Assembly (NCBI GenBank): GCA_002746395.1
Contig: NVXA01000008.1
Location: 125,353-133,560 of the forward strand
Origin: Paracoccaceae bacterium
GTDB taxonomy: Bacteria > Pseudomonadota > Alphaproteobacteria > Rhodobacterales > Rhodobacteraceae
Length of the DNA: 8,208 nucleotides
Reading direction: 5' to 3'
The stretch's first letter is position 1. The number at the start of each line of letters is the position of its first letter. Below the pieces are notes generated by a model, which worked only from the letters and a program-made list of their open reading frames with translations, had not been told where the DNA came from and ran no database searches. Positions 1 through 5,026 of this stretch are shown here, one piece after another. Made by a program: the position numbers and the translations under genes.

Positions 1-658
1 TGTCGCCGCCTAGGCGATAGCCTAACCCGCGCAAGGTTTCGATTGTTTCCTTGCCAAGTTTTTTGCGCAACCGGCTGATGTGAACTTCGATCGTGTTGCT
101 TTCAACTTCGGTATCAAAGGCATAAAGGCGTTCATCAAGTTGGGCTTTGGAAAGTATCTGGCCCGGATGTTGTACGAAAGCGTCAAACAACGTCCATTCA
201 CGTGCAGTCAGGGGTACTTGCTTGCCATTTCGCCGCACAGATTTCGCCGCCAGATCAATTTCGAGATCACCGATATGCACCAGCGGATTGGGGTTTCCGG
301 CATAGCGCCGCCCCACCGCGGCCAGTCGTGCGGAAAGTTCAGACAAATCGAAGGGTTTGACCAGATAATCATCAGCCCCGGCGTTCAATCCTTCGATCCG
401 GTCGCTGATTTGGTCCAATGCCGTCAGGATGATTACTGGCGTTACATCACCTCGCCGACGTATTTCGCGCAAGAACGGCAGGCCAAGCCCGTCGGGCAAC
501 ATCAAGTCCAGCAGCACCAGATCGTAGGCTGCACTGGCTAGATATTCCCTTGCTGTATCGAGGCGGGTGACCCAATCAACCGAATGGCCTTCGGCCCCGA
601 TCTGATCACGCACACCGGCGCCCAACACAGTGTCATCTTCGATCAATAAAATCCGCAT
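1..658 (-). CDS. OmpR/QseB-family response regulator (3' end off the left edge)
   Basis: DNA-binding response regulator of a two-component system; 219 residues are readable from the ATG at 658-656 and no stop is reached. The usual family length is about 220, so only a few C-terminal residues are missing. The receiver domain (about 1-118) has the acidic pair D8/D9, phospho-acceptor D51 in LLDLMLPDG, T79 and K101 in KPFD. A winged-helix output domain (about 127-217) follows, with a recognition-helix stretch ESNTIEVHISRLRKKLG and the ending TLRGLGYRLGGD. The linker and helix resemble the QseB/PmrA/TctD branch. GGGA lies just upstream as a modest ribosome site. The partner histidine kinase is probably the next gene to the left, outside the window. 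The gene is divergent from the small PepSY gene and shares with it a promoter region rich in CAGGTT half-sites, so autoregulation is likely. The activating signal cannot be inferred. Confidence 0.95.
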   Translation of the reverse strand, partial: MRILLIEDDTVLGAGVRDQIGAEGHSVDWVTRLDTAREYLASAAYDLVLLDLMLPDGLGLPFLREIRRRGDVTPVIILTALDQISDRIEGLNAGADDYLVKPFDLSELSARLAAVGRRYAGNPNPLVHIGDLEIDLAAKSVRRNGKQVPLTAREWTLFDAFVQHPGQILSKAQLDERLYAFDTEVESNTIEVHISRLRKKLGKETIETLRGLGYRLGGD

Positions 659-684
659 CTGAAATATCCCGCTTTTCCCGGCAG

Positions 685-717
685 TCTATATCCAACACCA
701 AACTGACATCAACCTGA
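685..717 (-). promoter_or_regulatory. Predicted promoter and tandem regulator box of the response regulator gene
   Basis: Read on the minus strand, CAGGTT (716-711), five bases, CAGTTT (705-700), nine bases, then a TATAGA -10-like hexamer (690-685). The two half-sites are 11 bp apart, one helical turn, as bound by OmpR/PhoB-type dimers. They sit where a -35 element would be, with no good -35 consensus, which fits activation. A start near 678 would give a leader of about 20 nt. The assignment to the adjacent regulator is inference. Confidence 0.5.
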
Positions 718-738
718 AGTCGAAACAGGCGCAAGCTT

Positions 739-768
739 AAGGTTCGTGTCAGGTATTGGACCTATACA
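739..768 (+). promoter_or_regulatory. Predicted promoter and tandem regulator box of the small PepSY gene
   Basis: AAGGTT (739-744), five bases, CAGGTA (750-755), seven bases, then TATACA (763-768) as a -10-like hexamer. The 11-bp half-site spacing matches the oppositely oriented box at 700-716, so the two form back-to-back boxes in one divergent promoter region. A start near 775 would leave a leader of about 26 nt containing the GGGAGA ribosome site (789-794). Confidence 0.5.
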
Positions 769-777
769 GTAGTAACT

Positions 778-786
778 CAACCTGAA
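778..786. promoter_or_regulatory. Isolated CAGGTT half-site in the PepSY leader
   Basis: CAACCTGAA carries the same half-site, in minus-strand orientation, as the tandem boxes at 700-716 and 1241-1257. It has no partner 11 bp away. It lies between the presumed transcription start and the ribosome site of the small PepSY gene, so occupancy could repress rather than activate. It could also be chance. Confidence 0.3.
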
Positions 787-800
787 ACGGGAGACTAAAT

Positions 801-1115
801 ATGAAGAAATCGCTGTACCTGACCGGATTTCTTGCCGCACTCACTCTTGGGGCTGGCTCCTTGGGCACAATAGTTCTTGCCAGCGACAATGATTGTGATG
901 TTCCGATGGCTCTTTGGCAGTCACGTGATTCGGTGCGTGTCATGATCGAGGCTCGGGATTGGGAACTACGCCGTATCAAGATCGATGATGGTTGTTACGA
1001 GGTCTACGCTTACGACACCAAAGGCCGTGAAATCGAAGTGAAGCTTGACCCGTCAACACTGGAAATTGTGGAATTCGAGTACGAAGGCTACGACCATGAG
1101 GATGATGACGATTAG
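801..1115 (+). CDS. Small secreted PepSY-domain protein with acidic C-terminus
   Basis: A 104-residue protein that opens with a Sec-type signal peptide (K2/K3, a hydrophobic stretch to about residue 26, likely cleavage after LAS-28), so it is probably periplasmic. The mature part is one PepSY_2-like domain: a helix with the pattern WQSRDSVRVMIEARDW, then strands RRIKIDDGCYEVYAYD and REIEVKLDPSTLEIVEFEYE. Two cysteines (C32 and C64) could form a disulfide. The tail, EYEGYDHEDDDD, is strongly acidic and might bind cations. GGGAGA sits 6 nt before the ATG, supporting this start. The gene is divergent from a response regulator, and small PepSY_2 proteins are often seen beside such two-component systems. 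It may modulate the sensor or feed the downstream redox operon; neither role is shown by the sequence. It is not an enzyme by any visible motif. Confidence 0.88.
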   Translation: MKKSLYLTGFLAALTLGAGSLGTIVLASDNDCDVPMALWQSRDSVRVMIEARDWELRRIKIDDGCYEVYAYDTKGREIEVKLDPSTLEIVEFEYEGYDHEDDDD

Positions 1116-1120
1116 CGGCG

Positions 1121-1155
1121 AACGCCTCATCTCGTCAGGTTAATTAACGCCTAAT
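1121..1155 (+). repeat. Short imperfect direct repeat after the PepSY gene
   Basis: AACGCCTCAT (1121-1130) recurs as AACGCCTAAT (1146-1155), 9 of 10 bases identical with starts 25 bp apart. A CAGGTT half-site (1136-1141) lies between the copies. No clear intrinsic terminator follows the PepSY stop. This may be a regulatory remnant or chance. Confidence 0.25.
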
Positions 1156-1240
1156 GCGTGGCAGTACGTATCGTTAAATAGTGCAAATTTACCCCTACGG
1201 CGCAGCGGCGTTGGGCCTTGCCGTGCCGGTCACGATTGCA

Positions 1241-1275
1241 AAGCTGACAGCAACCTGAAGCGGTTTTGTCAGGTT
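1241..1275. promoter_or_regulatory. Composite CAGGTT regulator site upstream of the DUF2271 redox operon
   Basis: AAGCTG (1241-1246), five bases, AACCTG (1252-1257) is a minus-oriented tandem box with 11-bp spacing. Over 20 bases it matches the box at 700-719 in 18 positions. A plus-oriented CAGGTT follows at 1270-1275, giving a perfect 7-bp inverted repeat AACCTGA/TCAGGTT with a 10-bp spacer; GCGGTT at 1260-1265 is a weaker neighbour. The site ends 77 bp before the DUF2271 start codon. No convincing -10 hexamer was found just downstream, so the exact promoter is unresolved. Confidence 0.45.
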
Positions 1276-1340
1276 CGTCAGAAAAGGTTCAGGCCCGTGG
1301 GCCAAACAAGCAAATATCAAACAAGCGTAAAGAAAACTTT

Positions 1341-1344
1341 GGAG
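1341..1344 (+). promoter_or_regulatory. Ribosome binding site that fixes the DUF2271 start
   Basis: GGAG lies 8 nt before the ATG at 1353. It supports that start over an upstream in-frame TTG at 1266, which falls inside the regulator site and would put a polar 29-residue extension in front of the signal peptide. Confidence 0.7.
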
Positions 1345-1352
1345 ACCAAAAC

Positions 1353-1820
1353 ATGAAATCACTTTTGACAACACTGGCGCTGACCTCGGCTATTATCCTG
1401 CCGGGCACCGTTATCGCAAAAACCATTACACTGACTACCGAGATGGCGAACTATCGCGGGCCAGGTGCTTATTTGGTGATATATATCACCGATTCTAAGG
1501 GCGTCTATCAAGATACTGTATGGGTGTCTGGTGGGAAGTCGAAATACTATGGGCACTTGGTATCGTGGTATCGTGCGACCGGCGCTGCTGCGGCTGAAAT
1601 CAACGGTATCACAGGTGCTAGTGTCGGGTCTGGCCGTACGATGACAGTTAGTTTTGATTTGTCCGATGCTCTGTTTGATGCCGGATATCAGTTGCGTATT
1701 GATACATCCGTCGAGGATGGCCGTGATGTAGCCCATGATGTGGTGGTTCCTTTAACAAGCGATAAACTTGGCAAGGACATTTCCGGTCGGCGTTATATTA
1801 AACGCTTCACTTTCCGTTAA
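1353..1820 (+). CDS. Secreted DUF2271-family protein, probable flavinylated electron acceptor
   Basis: A 155-residue protein with a Sec signal peptide (K2, hydrophobic 4-20, likely cleavage after VIA-22), so periplasmic. The mature part fits the DUF2271 pattern: an early beta region with AYLVIYITDSKG (39-50), then VWVSGGKSKYYGHLVSWYRATG (56-77), then GITGAS (85-90), then a late strand GYQLRIDTSVEDGRD. The TGA(S/T) position is a conserved feature of the family and resembles the motif on which ApbE enzymes attach FMN; many family members have Thr where this one has Ser90. An apbE gene lies two genes downstream in the same operon, which supports a covalent-FMN redox role. There are no cysteines and no heme motifs. 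The family has no established enzymatic activity, so the redox role is inferred from motif and neighbours. The next gene starts 26 bp after the stop. Confidence 0.85.
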   Translation: MKSLLTTLALTSAIILPGTVIAKTITLTTEMANYRGPGAYLVIYITDSKGVYQDTVWVSGGKSKYYGHLVSWYRATGAAAAEINGITGASVGSGRTMTVSFDLSDALFDAGYQLRIDTSVEDGRDVAHDVVVPLTSDKLGKDISGRRYIKRFTFR

Positions 1821-1846
1821 GTCTGGTCTTTCAAAGGATATCCGCC

Positions 1847-4057
1847 ATGTTGCGTAAGCTGCACAAGTATTTTGCCCTGACGATGACCGTGGTGATTCTG
1901 GTCCTCTCCCTAAGTGGCTTGGCGTTGTCGGTCATTCCGGCATGGGACAAAATACAATCGCCCCCGCAACTTGAAACGGAACTGAATGTTGCGGTTCTGG
2001 CAGCGCGGATATCCAGCGAGTACCCGGAAGTCGAGCAGATCAAGCGCGCGCCTTCCGGGCGAATCACGGCCTACTACTTTTCCAGTGATAATGCGGGGGC
2101 TGTGGTGATTGACCCCGCGACAGGAAAAGGCTTGCGCGACTATGAAACCTTCTCGGTGGTGCAGTGGTTGACACACCTGCACCGGGCTTTCCTGATCGGG
2201 GATAGTGGGCGTTTAGTGGCCGCTGCTGGTGCGTTGGCAATGTTTACCCTTTCTGTTTCCGGCGTGTTTTTGTTGGCGCGGCGTCTGGGTGGCTGGCGAC
2301 GTTTGTTTGCCCGCAGCCGCGGTTCGCTTGCCGGTCGTTTACACGTGGACATCGGGCGGTTCAGTGCGTTGGGGCTTATTATGGCATCGGTGACGGCGCT
2401 TTTCATGTCGCTCAACACATTCGAGATATTACCACAGGAAAGAAGTACCCCCGCGTTCCCCGCCAATGTAAGCGGAGAGTTGGGTTTTGATCCTGCTGAC
2501 ATGCCCGCCCTTGCCGCCATTCCTGTTAGCGAGTTGCGGTCCCTTGGCTTCCCTTATGCAAACGATCCGACAGATGTTTTCACCATCCGTACTGATCGCG
2601 GCGAAGGCTACATTGATCAGGGCAACGGAGACCTGCTGGCATGGAAAGATGCTGGCCCATGGCAAAAACTGTTTGAAACCATCTATATGCTGCACACAGG
2701 GCAAGGCGCTTGGGCGTTGGGGTTGTTGATGGGGCTGATGGTATTGGGGGTGCCGATTATGGCGGTGAGCGGTCTTGTCATATGGTGGATTGCGCGTCGG
2801 TCGCGCCCTAAAATGCCCAAGAACGCAGCCGCAGCCAAAGCGGATACCGTGATCCTTGTTGGTTCGGAAGGGGGCAGCACTTGGGGGTTTGCCGCAACAT
2901 TGCAAAAGGCACTGGTGGCGAAGGGGCATGCGGTTCATGCCGCCCCGATGTCGCGTTTCAACCCTAAACAATACTCCCACGCCAAACAGATTTTGGTGCT
3001 TGCCGCGACGTATGGTGATGGTACTGCGCCGGCATCGGCCAAGGGGTTTATTGAAAAGCTGGCGGCCCTTGAAACTCCACCAAGCGCAAAAGTCAGCGTG
3101 CTGGGTTTTGGTGATCGCCAGTTTCCGGCCTATTGTGCCTTTGCTAATCTGGTGGCCGCGGAGGCTGCGAAAAAAGGGTGGCAGGAACTGTTGCCGTTTG
3201 AAACCGTGGACAGTCAATCACCGCAGGATTTTGCCCGCTGGGGTATCAATTTGGGTAAAGTACTGGGGCATGACCTTGAGTTGGCGCACGAACCCGCGCG
3301 CCCCAGGACGCATCAACTGACCCTGATTTCACGGCGGGAATATGGTATAGAGGTACAGGCTCCAACAGTTATCCTTCGCTTTGCACTTCCGCGTGCAGGT
3401 ATACTGGCGCGGCTTCAGGGAAAGGGTTTCAAACGGTTTAGTGCCGGTGACTTGTTGGGCGTAGTGCCACAAGGGGCAAGCGTGGCACGGCTTTATTCAC
3501 TGGCCAGCGGCACGCGCGATGGGTTTGTCGAAATTTGTGTTCGCAAACACGCGCACGGCCTTTGTTCGGGACAATTGTTGGGCTTGAAAGTTGGCGATAG
3601 TATCGAGGGCTTTATCCGGTCAAACCCCGAATTTAGTCCGGCGCGCGGCAAAAAACCGGTGATCCTTATTGGCGCTGGTACTGGCATCGGTCCGCTGGCG
3701 GGGTTTGCGCGTGCTAATGCACGCAAGCGGCCAATGCACCTTTACTTTGGTATTAGGCATGCTGAATCCGATCTGCTTTATGGTGCGGAATTGGAGGGAT
3801 GGCAGCAGGAAGGTAACTTGGATAGTGTCAATATTGCCTGTTCGCGCACGGATCAACGTACTTATGTGCAGGATATGATTCGTCGTGATGGCGCAGCCAT
3901 TGCCACTTTGATCGAGGAGGGCGCACAAGTGTTGGTTTGCGGTGGGCGCGAAATGGCCGCTGGTGTGGCGCATGCGTTGAACGATATTTTGATGCCGCAC
4001 GGGCTAAGTCCAATTCACCTTAAGGCCGAGGGAAGGTATGTCGAAGATGTCTACTGA
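1847..4057 (+). CDS. PepSY-type membrane flavoprotein with flavodoxin and NADPH reductase domains
   Basis: A 736-residue protein predicted to pass electrons from cytosolic NADPH across the inner membrane. The N-terminal PepSY-associated membrane part has helices near 10-32, 121-145, 172-190 and 289-316, with periplasmic PepSY-like segments between. Histidines H6, H110, H112, H166 and H283 lie at helix ends and could bind heme. A flavodoxin domain (about 334-470) has the FMN loop GSEGGSTWGFA, then AATYGDGTAP (387-396) and VLGFGDRQFPAYC. The C-terminal ferredoxin-reductase-like part (about 490-736) has the FAD motif RLYS (548-551), GLCSGQ (571-576), NPEF (593-596), the NADP loop GAGTGIGP (609-616), SR plus TYVQ (666-675; suggests NADPH), CGG (698-700) and terminal YVEDVY. 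The cytosolic half thus resembles cytochrome P450 reductase or sulfite reductase alpha subunit, and automated naming as sulfite reductase would mislead. AAAGGA lies 8 nt before the ATG. The stop overlaps apbE by 20 bp. Confidence 0.92.
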   Translation: MLRKLHKYFALTMTVVILVLSLSGLALSVIPAWDKIQSPPQLETELNVAVLAARISSEYPEVEQIKRAPSGRITAYYFSSDNAGAVVIDPATGKGLRDYETFSVVQWLTHLHRAFLIGDSGRLVAAAGALAMFTLSVSGVFLLARRLGGWRRLFARSRGSLAGRLHVDIGRFSALGLIMASVTALFMSLNTFEILPQERSTPAFPANVSGELGFDPADMPALAAIPVSELRSLGFPYANDPTDVFTIRTDRGEGYIDQGNGDLLAWKDAGPWQKLFETIYMLHTGQGAWALGLLMGLMVLGVPIMAVSGLVIWWIARRSRPKMPKNAAAAKADTVILVGSEGGSTWGFAATLQKALVAKGHAVHAAPMSRFNPKQYSHAKQILVLAATYGDGTAPASAKGFIEKLAALETPPSAKVSVLGFGDRQFPAYCAFANLVAAEAAKKGWQELLPFETVDSQSPQDFARWGINLGKVLGHDLELAHEPARPRTHQLTLISRREYGIEVQAPTVILRFALPRAGILARLQGKGFKRFSAGDLLGVVPQGASVARLYSLASGTRDGFVEICVRKHAHGLCSGQLLGLKVGDSIEGFIRSNPEFSPARGKKPVILIGAGTGIGPLAGFARANARKRPMHLYFGIRHAESDLLYGAELEGWQQEGNLDSVNIACSRTDQRTYVQDMIRRDGAAIATLIEEGAQVLVCGGREMAAGVAHALNDILMPHGLSPIHLKAEGRYVEDVY

Positions 4058-5018
4058 TCTTGAACTGGTAAAAATGGCTGGTCCGGTCATGGGTACACGA
4101 TGGAGTGCCGAACTGGGTCTGCCAGATGGCACTGATCAGGCGATATTGGAGGCCGCCTTGATCGCGGTTGTCGCGCGTGTGGATACGCAAATGTCCACAT
4201 GGAAATCAGACAGCGACTTGATGCGTTTGAATGCGACCCCGATCGACACTTGGGTGGATATTCCGGCGGAACTGATGCTGGTTCTGGCACGAGGGCTTGA
4301 GGTTGGTCGCCTGTCAAACGGCGCGTTTGACATCGGGCTGGGTGATTTGGTGCGTGCCTGGGGTTTTGGGGCCGATGCGGCCGACGAAGCCGCAATTCGG
4401 GCCAATCTAAACCAGCCGCGCCGCCCAACTCACGAGCTTCTGGAGCTGGATGAAAATGGCCTACGCGTCCGAAAGCTGGCACCGCTGACACTTGATCTGT
4501 CCGGTATTGCCAAAGGTTACGGCGTGGATCAGATGATGCAGGTTTGCGAGGATTTCAACGTTTCGTCCGCGTTGGTCGCGCTTGACGGTGAGCTTCGCGC
4601 CAAGGGCAGCCGCCCTGATGGCATGGCGTGGAGTGTTGCCATCCAGAACCCTGAAATTGGGGCAACCTTGCCGTTTTCCATGCTGGAACTTAACGATGCC
4701 GCAATTGCCACATCGGGAGATTATCGCCACTGGGTTGAGGTGGCAAATACCCACTTTAGCCACACGATGGACCGGCAAAAAGGTGGCCCCGTGCAGCCCG
4801 GCATTGCGTCAGTTACAGTTGTGGCCGCCGATTGCATGACGGCTGACGCCATGGCAACAGCAATTTTCGTTTTAGGTCCACAAAAGGGCGGCGAACTGGC
4901 CAGAAAACTGGGCATAGATTGCCTGATTTTGGAGCGGGCAGGTGAAAGTATCCAACCTATCGGTATCGGGCCGCTTTTCAACGCCCCTCTCGAAATCCCC
5001 GTGTCTGCGCCGGCGTGA
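4038..5018 (+). CDS. apbE: ApbE-type FAD:protein FMN transferase without a signal peptide
   Basis: A 326-residue enzyme expected to transfer FMN from FAD onto a Thr or Ser of a target protein, using a divalent metal. Family motifs run in order: PVMGTRW (16-22), STWKSDSDLMRLN (53-65), GAFDIGLGDLVRAWGFG (95-111), LDLSGIAKGYGVD (152-164), ATSGDYRHW (224-232), HTMDRQKGGPV (242-252), and ADCMTADAMATA (264-275), the usual metal-binding end region. The N-terminus is polar, with no signal peptide or lipobox, unlike the periplasmic lipoprotein form. The frame upstream of the ATG hits a TAA at 4005-4007 with no other start, so none is missed. It overlaps the preceding flavoprotein gene by 20 bp, indicating translational coupling. 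GAGGG is 5 nt before ATG 4038; a second in-frame ATG at 4047 follows GGAAGG by 10 nt and is an alternative start. The likely target is the operon's DUF2271 protein. Confidence 0.93.
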   Translation: MSKMSTDLELVKMAGPVMGTRWSAELGLPDGTDQAILEAALIAVVARVDTQMSTWKSDSDLMRLNATPIDTWVDIPAELMLVLARGLEVGRLSNGAFDIGLGDLVRAWGFGADAADEAAIRANLNQPRRPTHELLELDENGLRVRKLAPLTLDLSGIAKGYGVDQMMQVCEDFNVSSALVALDGELRAKGSRPDGMAWSVAIQNPEIGATLPFSMLELNDAAIATSGDYRHWVEVANTHFSHTMDRQKGGPVQPGIASVTVVAADCMTADAMATAIFVLGPQKGGELARKLGIDCLILERAGESIQPIGIGPLFNAPLEIPVSAPA

Positions 5019-5026
5019 TGGGATAA

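Noticed and set aside
80..541. Plus-strand open frame of 153 codons opposite the response regulator
   Set aside because: The minus strand encodes a response regulator with every catalytic residue; this frame is its shadow.
1096..1130. ATGAGG/CCTCAT pairing across the PepSY stop codon
   Set aside because: Six pairs with a 23-nt loop, no T-tract and no nested stem; not convincing as a terminator.
1144..1177. TTAACG/CGTTAA inverted repeat as a terminator for the PepSY gene
   Set aside because: Only six A+T-rich pairs with a 22-nt loop and no T-tract; too weak to call.
1292..1303. GGCCCGTGGGCC palindrome-like stretch as an operator
   Set aside because: Five pairs around a 2-nt centre occur easily by chance in this base composition, and no second copy was seen.
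1266..1352. Upstream TTG start extending the DUF2271 protein by 29 residues
   Set aside because: The extension is polar, precedes a clear signal peptide, overlaps the regulator site and has no ribosome site; ATG 1353 has GGAG at good spacing.
2429..3217. Long open frame antisense to the membrane flavoprotein gene (262 codons)
   Set aside because: The protein is rich in Arg, His, Pro and Cys with no family resemblance, and the opposite strand has a fully motif-supported gene; it is a shadow frame.
1847..4057. Assignment as sulfite reductase alpha subunit
   Set aside because: The C-terminal half shares that architecture, but the four-helix PepSY membrane part, the absence of a hemoprotein partner gene and the DUF2271/apbE neighbours point to a different role.
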